From Oscillospiraceae bacterium (GTDB lineage Bacteria; Bacillota; Clostridia; Oscillospirales; Oscillospiraceae): a stretch of DNA of 64,000 nucleotides. The stretch is taken from assembly GCA_910575815.1 (NCBI GenBank), contig CAJTFN010000001.1, positions 186,001-250,000 on the forward strand. Direction: 5' to 3'. The position numbers were made by a program, and so were the translations under genes. Under the pieces are notes generated by a model. That model saw only the letters and a list, made by a program, of their open reading frames with translations. It was not told the origin of the DNA and searched no databases. Positions 8,515 to 16,685 of the stretch are shown here, one piece after another; the first letter of the stretch is position 1; each line of letters opens with the position of its first letter.

Positions 8515-9540
8515 ATGACAGAGCAAGCGCTGGACCAGCTGGCCCGGCGGGTCATACTGGACACGGCCCGGCTGGAATACGGAGTGCTGTTGAAAGAAGC
8601 GCCGGAGCATATCTTCTCCCCCGCCTTTGAGCGAAGGATGAAGAAGCTGCTGCGCCGGGGCAGGCATCCGGTCTGGTATAAGGCCCTCCGTGCGGCGGCG
8701 TGCCTTCTGCTGGCGTTGCTGCTCAGCGGGTGCGCGGTGCTGGCGGTCAGTCCGGCGGCCCGGGAGGCCTTCGCCGGATGGGTGCGGGAAGTCCATGATA
8801 CCTATTTTAGTTATCAGTATGTCGGACCGGATCAGAACGTTCAAGAGGACTTGACAAAGATTGCATTTCTTCCAACATGGCTCCCAGAGGGCTACCAGGA
8901 AGCGGAGCGGCCGCAGCTGTATGGAATGGTGAATATTTCCTATGAAGCAGACGGCAAAGAGACCGCGATTTTTGGGTACGCGCCGGAGCTTTCCATGACG
9001 GTATACACGGAAAACGCTGAGGCGCATGAGGCGCAGGTCCATGGACGCAGAGCGGACCTATATCTGGACGGCCAGGAGGGTAACCGGAATGTGCTTGTTT
9101 GGACAGACGAAGATACGGGCTTCTTCCTCTGGATCTCCGCGCCGGTCTCCGGGGAGGAACTGGTCAGGATGGCCGAGAGCGTGGAGGCCCTGCCCCTTGC
9201 CTACTGCCCCGCTTGGGTGCCGGAGGGCTATACGCTGCTCTCCGGCGGCGCCAAGCTGCCGGTAATACTGGATTATCAGGGCCAGGACGGAGACTATTTC
9301 ACTCTCTTGGTGATGAAGAGTGCGAAGAGCACCAAAATGGAGATTGAGCTGGAGAAGGGAGACAGTTACCAGCCGGCCTCGGTTTTGGGAAAGCCGGCGG
9401 ACATGTATCTGGGCGCGGAGGGACATATATCTGTCCTGATTTGGATGGATAATGAAGAACAGTTGACGTTCAACCTGTGCGGCACGCTTACGGAACAGGA
9501 ACTGATGAAAGTCGCAGAGAGCATTGGAAAAGCGCAGTAA
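8515..9540 (+). CDS. DUF4367 membrane protein with two repeats, putative sigma-linked sensor
   Basis: ATG at 8515 has GGGAGGGAA upstream. The 341-aa product has a 55-residue cytoplasmic N-terminus (LDTARLEYGVLL, FERRMKKLLRRGRHPVWYK), one membrane helix (about 57-78, CLLLALLLSGCAVLAVS), a SPAAREAFAGWVREVHDTYF linker and two extracytoplasmic DUF4367 units that begin at FLPTWLPEGY and YCPAWVPEGY and end with SGEELVRMAES-type helices. Family members lie next to ECF-like sigma genes and are thought to act as membrane partners, possibly anti-sigma proteins; that role is inferred. It is the closest paralog of the next gene, clearly a tandem duplication. Confidence 0.85.
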   Translation: MTEQALDQLARRVILDTARLEYGVLLKEAPEHIFSPAFERRMKKLLRRGRHPVWYKALRAAACLLLALLLSGCAVLAVSPAAREAFAGWVREVHDTYFSYQYVGPDQNVQEDLTKIAFLPTWLPEGYQEAERPQLYGMVNISYEADGKETAIFGYAPELSMTVYTENAEAHEAQVHGRRADLYLDGQEGNRNVLVWTDEDTGFFLWISAPVSGEELVRMAESVEALPLAYCPAWVPEGYTLLSGGAKLPVILDYQGQDGDYFTLLVMKSAKSTKMEIELEKGDSYQPASVLGKPADMYLGAEGHISVLIWMDNEEQLTFNLCGTLTEQELMKVAESIGKAQ

Positions 9541-9576
9541 GAAGCGGTCCCAACGGGAGAAGGGGAGAAAGCTGTT

Positions 9577-12075
9577 ATGACAGAGCAGGCGTTGGATCGG
9601 CTGATTCACGGAGTCATATTGGACACGGCCCGGCTGGAATACGGAGTGCTGTTGGAAGAAGCACCGGAGCATACCTTCTCCCCTGCCTTTGAGCGGAGGA
9701 TGAAAAAGCTGCTGCGCCGGGGCAGGCATCCGGTCTGGTATAAGTCCCTCCATGCGGCGGCATGCGTGCTGCTGGCGCTGCTGCTCAGCGGGTGCGCGGT
9801 GCTGGCGGTCAGCCCGGAGGCCCGGGAGGTCTTTGCGGGCTGGGTGCGGGAAATTCATGACACCTATTTCCTCTACAAGTTTTTTGGGAACGAGGAAAGA
9901 GAAGCCGTTTCAAAGGAGGAGGTTCTCTATCAGCCCACCTATGTGCCGGCCGGGTATCGGATCGAGCACCGGTTTGTGCTTTCTGCCGGTATTGTGTCTG
10001 TCACTTATATAGACGACCAAACCGGCAATATCGCAGTGTTCACCTATTTTTCGGACATGTCGTCGCCGGTCCTCCAGATTGCGGGAGAGAATGAGATCAT
10101 CTATCAAAAGGTCCAGGTCAACGGGCTCCCCGCCGATCTGTATCTGGATTCGGAAGAGGGAGAAGCCAACGCTATCGTATGGGTGGACGAGAGGAATGGG
10201 GCTGCGTTTCGAATTGGCGGCGTCATAAGCGGGGAAGAGCTGGTTTGCATGGCGGAGAGCGTGGAAGCCGTTCCCCGGAATGTGCGCTTCCGTCCGTCCT
10301 GGCTGCCGGAGGGGTACGATGAGACCTCCGCCCAGGACTGCCCGGCGAAGGGGGATAACGTCCCCAAGGGCCTGGACGCCGGAAAGAGCGTCCTGACCTA
10401 TGAGGACGGGAAGGGCGGACGTTTGACCATCACCTATGCCCAGGAATTTGATGTAACCGGCCTGCGCCCGGACAAATGCGAGGCGGACGCGGTTTCCGTG
10501 CTGGTTGGGGAGGACCAGGCGTTTTTGTTCCTGGGTCAGGAGGACCACCATCTGGTCTGGGTGGACGGAGAGAGCGGCGTCTTCTTCTGGATTTCCGGCC
10601 CCTTTACCGGAGAAGAACTGATTCGGATTGGGGAGGGTATGCGCACCGCGCCTCAAGAAGTGATGTTCTACCCATCCTGGCTGCCGGAGGGATACTATGA
10701 GACCACTACCGATGATTTGCGGAGACAAAGTATCCTCCGCTATGAGGACGGAAAGGGAGGACTTCTGACCATTCTCCATCCCGAAGATTTTGATCCCGGA
10801 ACACTGATGCTGGTTGGGGAAGCGGAGATCGTTTCCGTATTTGTCGGAGAGAATCCGGCGGATCTGTACCTGGATCGGGTACCGGGCAATGCCAACAATT
10901 TGGTTTGGGTGGATCGGGACACGGGGATTCTCTACTGGATTTCCGGCCCTCTTACCGGGGAGGAACTGGTTCGGGTTGCGGAGAGCATGGAGAAACGAGA
11001 GGAGCCGCCGCCCCTGGAGGAGTACTGGCTGACCTGGACGCCTTACGGGTATCAGGAGGCAGAACGCTCCCTGCGGGAAAATCGAGGCCATGTGCTTTAC
11101 CGGGATGAAAAGGGCCGTCAGATTACCCTGGCCTACCGGCGGGGCTCAGAAACCGCCAGCCTACAGATCTCCTCCACTCTGGGCGGGACGATGGAGGCCC
11201 GGCCCGTCACAGTGGACGGCGCTTCTGCGGACCTCTATCTGGAGGAAACGCAGGAGGCAGGGAACGCTCTGGTTTGGGCCCGGGACGGGCTGCTGTTCTG
11301 GATGATCGCCCCCTGTTCCCAGGAGGAGCTGACCGCCATGGCGGAGAGCGTGGAGGTTCTGCCGGTGGAATACAGGCTCACCTGGGTGCCGGAGGGCTAT
11401 GAGCTGTATTTGCAGAATGATACCTTCGGTAATTCGTTCTCGTTCCTCTACAAAAACCCGGAGGGCCGATTGCTGCATTTCATGGTTCAGCTGGACCTTG
11501 AGGGGGCCAGGGCGTATCTTTACCCCAACGAAAACGCTGAGGAAAAACAGGTGCTTGTAGGCAGAAATCCGGCCGATCTGTATTTGGTGGACACAGGAGG
11601 CGCAAATAGCGAGCTGGTTTGGCAGGACCCGGAGGCAGGGGCACTCTTTTACATCAGCGCGTTTTTGCCGGAGGAGGACATTCTCAAAATGGCGGAGAGC
11701 ATCGAGGGGGCAGCGCCTTCTCCAAAAGTCCGGCAGCCCAACTGGCTTCCTATGGGGTATCGCTGTACGGGAGGCTCTGCCGGTTCCAGCTCCAAGGAAC
11801 GCCAGTATGAAGACGAAAACGGCGATGAAATCCAATTTGCGTTCCTGGGTCCTCCAGAGACAGAGGAGAAGGAAAAACTCCAGGAGGCCGTGAAGGGCCT
11901 GGAGTCCCAAAGCGTCCTGGTGAACGGACAGGCGGCGGAGCTGTACTCCGCGGCCGATGGCGTTCTCTATCTGGTCTGGGACGGCCGGGAGCCGGGGGAG
12001 GTTTTCTGGCTTTCTGCGGCGCTGGACGCCGGAACACTGATTCAGATCGCTGAAAGTGTGTTCTATCCACCGTAA
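9577..12075 (+). CDS. DUF4367 membrane protein with six tandem repeats, 832 aa
   Basis: ATG at 9577 follows GAAGGGGAGAAAG. The first 100 residues are almost identical to the upstream paralog (cytoplasmic part, membrane helix at about 58-78, SPEAREVFAGWVREIHDTYF). Then come six extracytoplasmic units starting with the motif W/Y-x-P-x-GY near residues 118, 238, 364, 483, 599 and 719, each about 115-125 residues and each containing ADLYLD/E, LVWVD and SGEELVRMAES-like elements. Family proteins usually have one or two such units, so six is unusual and points to repeated internal duplication. The SGC inside the membrane helix is not a lipobox because 70 residues precede it. Confidence 0.87.
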   Translation: MTEQALDRLIHGVILDTARLEYGVLLEEAPEHTFSPAFERRMKKLLRRGRHPVWYKSLHAAACVLLALLLSGCAVLAVSPEAREVFAGWVREIHDTYFLYKFFGNEEREAVSKEEVLYQPTYVPAGYRIEHRFVLSAGIVSVTYIDDQTGNIAVFTYFSDMSSPVLQIAGENEIIYQKVQVNGLPADLYLDSEEGEANAIVWVDERNGAAFRIGGVISGEELVCMAESVEAVPRNVRFRPSWLPEGYDETSAQDCPAKGDNVPKGLDAGKSVLTYEDGKGGRLTITYAQEFDVTGLRPDKCEADAVSVLVGEDQAFLFLGQEDHHLVWVDGESGVFFWISGPFTGEELIRIGEGMRTAPQEVMFYPSWLPEGYYETTTDDLRRQSILRYEDGKGGLLTILHPEDFDPGTLMLVGEAEIVSVFVGENPADLYLDRVPGNANNLVWVDRDTGILYWISGPLTGEELVRVAESMEKREEPPPLEEYWLTWTPYGYQEAERSLRENRGHVLYRDEKGRQITLAYRRGSETASLQISSTLGGTMEARPVTVDGASADLYLEETQEAGNALVWARDGLLFWMIAPCSQEELTAMAESVEVLPVEYRLTWVPEGYELYLQNDTFGNSFSFLYKNPEGRLLHFMVQLDLEGARAYLYPNENAEEKQVLVGRNPADLYLVDTGGANSELVWQDPEAGALFYISAFLPEEDILKMAESIEGAAPSPKVRQPNWLPMGYRCTGGSAGSSSKERQYEDENGDEIQFAFLGPPETEEKEKLQEAVKGLESQSVLVNGQAAELYSAADGVLYLVWDGREPGEVFWLSAALDAGTLIQIAESVFYPP

Positions 12076-12400
12076 GGCAGAGGAATTGCCTGCTCTGCTG
12101 GTGTTGTTCAAACGAAATTCTAAAATCAATCATTCAATGATTTAACGCCTTTTACAGCTGCTGTTCCTGCGGAGTTGGATTTTTGATGATAGGGTAGTAA
12201 AGAGTATTTTGCGCGTAGGCGTAGGAAATGGCGGAATCACAGTGTTTGCGCCACTGGAAAGCGAACGTGCCGGCAGCAGGGCTGTCAGTCAGGTTTTCCA
12301 GTGGATATGATCCCAGGGTTAAGAGGCGTTTTGTATTGTGCAGCAAAGTTACAGTACAAAATGCCTTCCTATTTTTGGAATATTGTTTGGGGGGATCTGT

Positions 12401-13174
12401 TTGGGTCATTACTCGTTGATCCTGGAAAAGCGTTATCAGGAATTTTGCGATGTATACCGGGAAAAGGGGCATCTGTGCAAAACGGACCCGGGAGAGTATG
12501 GAGACTTACAGCCGGACAGTCAAGTGCGGGCGCTGCTGGCTCTTGGAGAGTATGCGGAGGCTGCTCGGGTCTGCCGGGATATGATGCGTCAGGAGGTGGA
12601 GGAGTCGGCCCGAAGGGGCTATGACGCCCATTCTTCCATATGGCTGATTGATCTTGCCATCGCATGTATGAAGCAGGGGCACTATGCGGAGGCGGCCCAG
12701 GCCATCCGGGAGGCGCCGCATACGAATTACCAGCCGAACCGCATCCAGGCTCCATGCCTGATGTACTACATGGCCGTTGTAATGGAGGGCGAAGACCTCA
12801 AGCGGGAGAGTATAAAGGTACTCAACGCCCGGCTTCGGACAAAGGCGGGCACGGAACCGGCCTTTGCGCCGGTCCGGTTTCTCCGGGACAAAATCGGCGA
12901 GGCACAGCTATTATCGGAGACAGCGAAAGAAACCAACACAAAGCTCTATCTGCGGGCACTGGTTCCGGCAAAGTTTCTGATAGCAGTGAAGAGGTATGAA
13001 AAGGGTGAGCTGGAGGGCTGCCGGCAAGCCTTGAAGGAGACTTGCTGCCTTTATGAGCAGGATCGGATTGCTGTTATGCCGGTTGAATATTTTCTGGCGG
13101 AGTCCTGGCTGGCGGAGCTGGAAAGCCAAAAAATGGATTCGGGCAGCCAATCGGGAGGTGCGGATACATGCTAG
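12401..13174 (+). CDS. TPR-like helical hypothetical protein
   Basis: The frame is open from GTG 12338, but GGGGGG at 12389-12394 sits 6 bases before TTG 12401, which I prefer as start (257 aa); the 12338 start would add a short hydrophobic stretch. The protein is made of helical pairs of TPR type: VRALLALGEYAEAARVCRDMM (residues 40-60), AIACMKQGHYAEAAQAIREAP (90-110) and a later KRYEKGELEGCRQALKE pair. Cytoplasmic, scaffold-like; partner unknown. Its last codons overlap the start of the VanZ-like gene (13168), so the two are co-translated. Confidence 0.7.
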   Translation: MGHYSLILEKRYQEFCDVYREKGHLCKTDPGEYGDLQPDSQVRALLALGEYAEAARVCRDMMRQEVEESARRGYDAHSSIWLIDLAIACMKQGHYAEAAQAIREAPHTNYQPNRIQAPCLMYYMAVVMEGEDLKRESIKVLNARLRTKAGTEPAFAPVRFLRDKIGEAQLLSETAKETNTKLYLRALVPAKFLIAVKRYEKGELEGCRQALKETCCLYEQDRIAVMPVEYFLAESWLAELESQKMDSGSQSGGADTC

Positions 13175-13791
13175 AGAAGCTGTTCTTGTCGGGCAATGTA
13201 ATATCTCAATTTATGCAAGTTCTGCCCATCAGCCTGTTGGCGGCGGTTGTTTTCGTACATGTCCGCCGTTGCAGCTGGAAAAGAAGGTTTTCTTCCGTCA
13301 ATAAGGAGCGGGAAGCTGTGCTTGCGGTATTCGTCTGCTATTTGACGGGTCTGCTGTCGCTGGTTTGGACCCCCAATAACTTCTGGACGTACATCTGGTT
13401 TTACCTGTTCAACGGTTATCCAGGCACAACGATTGGTCCACTGTTCAAACTTGAATACAGCTTGATTCCCTCCATTGTCAGGTATTGGCGCGGAGAATTG
13501 ACAGGCGGTTCCTGGGTGCGGTTCATGGCAGTCGGTAATGTATTGATGTTTATTCCATTGGGCTTTCTGCTCCCGCTGCTTGACCGAAGGGTCCAAGCAA
13601 AGAATATGGTGTTTGTGTTCTTCAGTTGCTCGCTGTTGATTGAGATTATTCAGCCGGTATTTGGGCGCAGTTTTGATGTGGATGATCTGATTTATAACAC
13701 CATCGGGGCTGCCTTGGGATTTGCGCTGTTTACTCTGTTCCGTATGCTTTGTCCCAAGATTGTGGCTGGCTGCCGTGATCCGGGGGAATAG
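13168..13791 (+). CDS. VanZ-like family membrane protein
   Basis: ATG at 13168 overlaps the upstream stop. The 207-aa product has about five membrane segments (residues 14-31, 49-68, 117-137, 146-167, 175-195). The VanZ signature is visible: GNVLMFIPLGFLLPLL near residue 121 and QPVFGRSFDVDDLIYNTIGAALGF near 160-185. The family is named for the teicoplanin-resistance gene vanZ, but most members sit outside resistance clusters and their molecular role is unknown. Nothing here (no van genes) suggests glycopeptide resistance. Confidence 0.85.
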   Translation: MLEKLFLSGNVISQFMQVLPISLLAAVVFVHVRRCSWKRRFSSVNKEREAVLAVFVCYLTGLLSLVWTPNNFWTYIWFYLFNGYPGTTIGPLFKLEYSLIPSIVRYWRGELTGGSWVRFMAVGNVLMFIPLGFLLPLLDRRVQAKNMVFVFFSCSLLIEIIQPVFGRSFDVDDLIYNTIGAALGFALFTLFRMLCPKIVAGCRDPGE

Positions 13792-13850
13792 ATCACAATT
13801 ATAAAATAGAAAAAAGTCTACTGTTTTCAATATCTAAGGAGGAACTCAAC

Positions 13851-14849
13851 ATGAAACGCTTACGCAAAATCAAGGTCCTTTTCGTTTTGGCCCTGTGCCT
13901 GACGCTCACCGCCTGCGGCGGCGGGACCAAACAGGAGGCGGCGGATTCAGCGGAGGAGGCCACTGTCCATTTCCTTACGAACCTGCAGAACGGGGAGTTC
14001 GAGCAGGCGAGGACCTACCTGGAGGAAGAGAATCCCCTGCTGACCGTTTTCCCCGTGGCCGAGGGCGAAGCCGCCCCGGAGCTGGACACCGTGTACCGGC
14101 AGTTCCGGGAGAAGATGACCGGCCTGACCTTCCGCGTGGGGGACGAGGGAGCCGTGGGAAACAGCATGGTGTACATCACCGCCGCCCAGTATGATTTCCG
14201 CTCCGCCATCAACGAGGCGATGCTGGCGGCCATGGAGACCCAATGCCGGGAGGGCGGGACCGACTTCGCGGACTACGCCGGATGGATGAGCCAGGGCATT
14301 GCCAACGCGGCCATGGGCGAGGAGGAGACCGTCCGGGCCATGGCGACGGATAAAAACGGCGGCTATGTCATCGACCACCGGGGGTACACGGACCACGACT
14401 TTATGAACCTGTTCACCGGCGGCTTCTACGACTACGCGGATTTCCAGATGGCGGTCTGCACCAATACCATAGACAATGTGGAGCATACCTACTACTTTGC
14501 CGCGTTAGGCGATGAGATGATCGCCTGCGTTGAGGAAGTGTCGGAGGCCAATAACGGAGAATTGGACGACGAAACGATAGCCGGGCTGAATGAGTTCTAT
14601 GCCCAGGCGGCACAGCAGACGCCCGGCATGTATATGGGCGTTACCAAGGACGGAGACCGGGTGGTCACCCATATGGGCATCGACTTCCAGACGGCGAACC
14701 AGAACGCCCTGGTAAACTCCGGCATGGTCAGCGGCAGCTACCAGGGTAACATGGCCGACGGTAAGCTCAGCCTCTCGGCTACCATCAGCGAGTTTGAAGA
14801 ATCGGGCATGACCAGCTCCGTCACGCCGGTCTATAAGGCCGAGAAGTAA
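13851..14849 (+). CDS. Predicted lipoprotein, DUF5105-like or hypothetical
   Basis: ATG at 13851 after AAGGAGGAA. A lipoprotein signal covers residues 1-22 (VLFVLALCLTLTAC, lipobox LTAC), followed by a Gly-rich linker. The mature domain (about 310 aa) starts with a helical segment (VHFLTNLQNGEFEQARTYLE) of the kind seen in NTF2-like and DUF5105-type lipoproteins, then beta-rich sequence. Ligand unknown. Single gene; downstream hairpin at 14855 separates it from a convergent regulator. Confidence 0.8.
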   Translation: MKRLRKIKVLFVLALCLTLTACGGGTKQEAADSAEEATVHFLTNLQNGEFEQARTYLEEENPLLTVFPVAEGEAAPELDTVYRQFREKMTGLTFRVGDEGAVGNSMVYITAAQYDFRSAINEAMLAAMETQCREGGTDFADYAGWMSQGIANAAMGEEETVRAMATDKNGGYVIDHRGYTDHDFMNLFTGGFYDYADFQMAVCTNTIDNVEHTYYFAALGDEMIACVEEVSEANNGELDDETIAGLNEFYAQAAQQTPGMYMGVTKDGDRVVTHMGIDFQTANQNALVNSGMVSGSYQGNMADGKLSLSATISEFEESGMTSSVTPVYKAEK

Positions 14850-14854
14850 AAAAA

Positions 14855-14878
14855 GCGCCGCCCCTTCCGGGACGGCGC
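14855..14878 (-). terminator. Terminator for the convergent XRE gene, possibly bidirectional
   Basis: A 10-bp stem (14855-14864 with 14869-14878, one mismatch) around TTCC. On the minus strand it is followed by a run of T (AAAAAAA at 14848-14854 on +), which makes it a good terminator for the regulator at 14895-15113. On the plus strand no T-run follows. Confidence 0.75.
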
Positions 14879-14894
14879 CATGGGAGAGCCGGTT

Positions 14895-15113
14895 TTAAGG
14901 AGCTTGCCCCAGGTCGTCGTCAATGTATTCCACAATATCGGGAAGATCGCACCGGAGAATCCGGCACAGGGCGTTCAGCGTGTTGGTGGACACGGATTCC
15001 CCGGCCTTCAGCCGCCGGATGGTGGAGCTGCTGATCTCGCCCTTGAACTGGAGCGTGTAGGTGGTGGCGTGCTTTTTTTCCATGGTGGCCCACAGCGGCG
15101 CGTAGGAAATCAT
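14895..15113 (-). CDS. Small XRE-family (YozG-like) transcriptional regulator
   Basis: I start at ATG 15113 (minus strand), which has AGAGGGGAG 8 bases upstream; GTG 15122 is less well placed. The 72-aa protein is little more than a helix-turn-helix: MISYAPLWATMEKKHATTYTL, then ISSSTIRRLKAGESVSTNTLNALCRIL and a DLPDIVEYI end, the usual form of the small XRE regulators of Clostridia. The divergent region (15114-15240) has a perfect 14-bp inverted repeat that is its likely operator and would also control the operon beginning at 15241. Confidence 0.88.
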   Translation of the reverse strand: MISYAPLWATMEKKHATTYTLQFKGEISSSTIRRLKAGESVSTNTLNALCRILRCDLPDIVEYIDDDLGQAP

Positions 15114-15143
15114 TCTCTCCACTCCCCTCTTGCAATTATCTTC

Positions 15144-15191
15144 ATTATTGCCTATAATGAGAGAAAATCGTTATAGGCAATAATGCCTATA
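15144..15191. promoter_or_regulatory. Perfect 14-bp inverted repeat: probable operator of the XRE regulator
   Basis: ATTATTGCCTATAA (15144-15157) and TTATAGGCAATAAT (15171-15184) are exact reverse complements with a 13-base spacer, and a third half-site (GCCTATA, 15185-15191) follows at once. It lies between the divergent XRE gene and the operon starting at 15241 and contains -10-like TATAAT on the plus strand and TATAGG/CATTAT elements on minus. Such dyads are classic autoregulatory operators. Confidence 0.8.
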
Positions 15192-15240
15192 TGAGGGGGA
15201 GCGCAGAACCAAGCATTAAATAACAGGAGGAACGACTGGT

Positions 15241-15843
15241 ATGAAAAAGAAGCATCCGATTCTGGGGGTCATTTGCCTGGCAATTCTGATCTGCGGCGGA
15301 ATCTTTACTTTCCGGGCCGGAGGGGCCAAGGCGGAGATCACCATTGGCGAAAAGACCTATGAGATGCGGACCATGACCGTGCGGGAGTTCATGGAGGACG
15401 GCTATATCCTTGCCATCATGTCCACGGAGGGCAATTCTGTCTATACATATAACTACAGCGGTGCGGTGATGGAGGCCAAGACCTATTACAATACGGCGGT
15501 GCCCTTCAAGCCCAAGGACGGCGCGGGCGCGCCACTCTCCTGCTGGCTCTACAATCCCACCTCCGAGCAGGTGGAGATTCGGGAGGGAAAAATCTGCGCC
15601 ATCTCCTGCAAGGTGGCCCAGATGCGGGAATGCGGGCTTCCGGTCTCCATTGCCGGGCTGGGGCTGAACCGGCAGAGCAAGGAAGAGATAAAAGACTATA
15701 TGGACGGGGCGCTGAAAGGCTATCAGTTCAGCGAAAATGAGGACGTCAACGCTATCTCCTACACCAAGGGGCAGGTGTCCTACACCTTCTCCTTCACCGA
15801 GGAGGATGTCCTGAAAAACGCCGTCGCCCGGAACAACGTGTGA
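15241..15843 (+). CDS. Membrane-anchored or secreted hypothetical protein, 200 aa
   Basis: ATG at 15241 after ACAGGAGGAA. N-terminal hydrophobic segment (residues 7-24, ILGVICLAILICGGIFTF) acts as signal anchor. The outer part begins with a two-strand EITIGEKTYEMRTMTVREFMEDGY motif, as in clostridial proteins built around a short FEDLTVKDLLDAGW-like element, and ends with SYTKGQVSYTFSF. Role unknown. First gene of the 15241-18719 operon, next to the operator of the small XRE regulator. Confidence 0.75.
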   Translation: MKKKHPILGVICLAILICGGIFTFRAGGAKAEITIGEKTYEMRTMTVREFMEDGYILAIMSTEGNSVYTYNYSGAVMEAKTYYNTAVPFKPKDGAGAPLSCWLYNPTSEQVEIREGKICAISCKVAQMRECGLPVSIAGLGLNRQSKEEIKDYMDGALKGYQFSENEDVNAISYTKGQVSYTFSFTEEDVLKNAVARNNV

Positions 15844-16685
15844 CGGCCATGGATAGAAATGAATTTTTCAGGCCCCTGGCGGAGCTGGCGGACCAGGGGC
15901 AGTGGGACGACGCCTACGTCTGGTTCCGGGAGCATCAGGAGCAGTTCTCCCGCCGGGAACGGCGGCTGGTCCGGGAGGCCCTGGCGGCCCGGCTGTCGGC
16001 CTCCCGGCTCTGGCGGGCCCCGGCCCTGCTGGCGGCGGTGACGCTGCTGTTTCAGATGGCGGCGGGCGGCATCTTTGAAAACCAGCTCCAGGACCTGTTC
16101 TCTTTCCTGGGGCGGTCCTTCCGGCCCTATATGTACATCGCTTCCGTGGCCCCGCTGCTGGTGAATCTGGCGCTGGACGCGCTGCTGGCCGTCCAGTGCT
16201 ATGAGCGGCTGGTGCTGACCTATCGCCTGTTCGGCCGCCGTCCGCCTTGGGCGCGGGCCTGGGGCGCCTGGGCTTTGGCTCTGGCGCTGGCCCTCTGGTC
16301 GGCGTGTTCCCTGGTCCCTTATGCCCGGGATCTGCCGCTGGTTCTGGAGGGGAAGTGGAGTACCGGCATCGTCACCCTGGAGATGGAGGAGGACACCGCC
16401 TGGAACAACGCCATGGCCCAGCTGGGCCGGGAGACCCGGGAGGGCTACGACCCCATTCCCTGGTACTCCAATCCCCGCTGGTCCAGGCTGCTGATGCCCA
16501 TCATGCCGGGCATTTACAACCGCTGGGTGCTGAACATCCACATAGACGGCGTGGACTGCCGCATGGGCCAGCTCCAGTTTGATTTGACGGACTACGAGAT
16601 GTATTCCTACCCGGTGCGGATCGACTATCTGCCCAACAGCCGCCTGGTGCTGTGGATTTCCTGCGGGGAGGAGAGACTGCGATGA
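15840..16685 (+). CDS. Multi-pass membrane protein, hypothetical
   Basis: GTG 15840 overlaps the upstream stop; ATG 15849 three codons later is an equal candidate, neither having a clear ribosome site. The 281-aa product has a helical cytoplasmic N-terminus (LAELADQGQWDDAYVWFREHQ), then about three membrane helices (residues 58-80, 96-120, 138-162) and a C-terminal outer domain ending in VRIDYLPNSRLVLWIS, which resembles the VEYLPETGTILSI strand in the next protein. No family recognised. Coupled to the next gene by ATGA. Confidence 0.75.
   Translation: MTAMDRNEFFRPLAELADQGQWDDAYVWFREHQEQFSRRERRLVREALAARLSASRLWRAPALLAAVTLLFQMAAGGIFENQLQDLFSFLGRSFRPYMYIASVAPLLVNLALDALLAVQCYERLVLTYRLFGRRPPWARAWGAWALALALALWSACSLVPYARDLPLVLEGKWSTGIVTLEMEEDTAWNNAMAQLGRETREGYDPIPWYSNPRWSRLLMPIMPGIYNRWVLNIHIDGVDCRMGQLQFDLTDYEMYSYPVRIDYLPNSRLVLWISCGEERLR

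Noticed and set aside
8700..8740. Lipobox (LLSGC) in the DUF4367 proteins
   Set aside because: It follows a 60-70 residue charged N-terminus, so it is inside a normal membrane helix and not a lipoprotein signal.
9577..12075. Possible CRISPR or non-coding repeat array
   Set aside because: The periodicity is about 350 bases, in frame, and explained by repeated DUF4367 protein units.
13168..13791. Glycopeptide resistance gene vanZ
   Set aside because: Only the general VanZ-like fold is seen, without other van genes.
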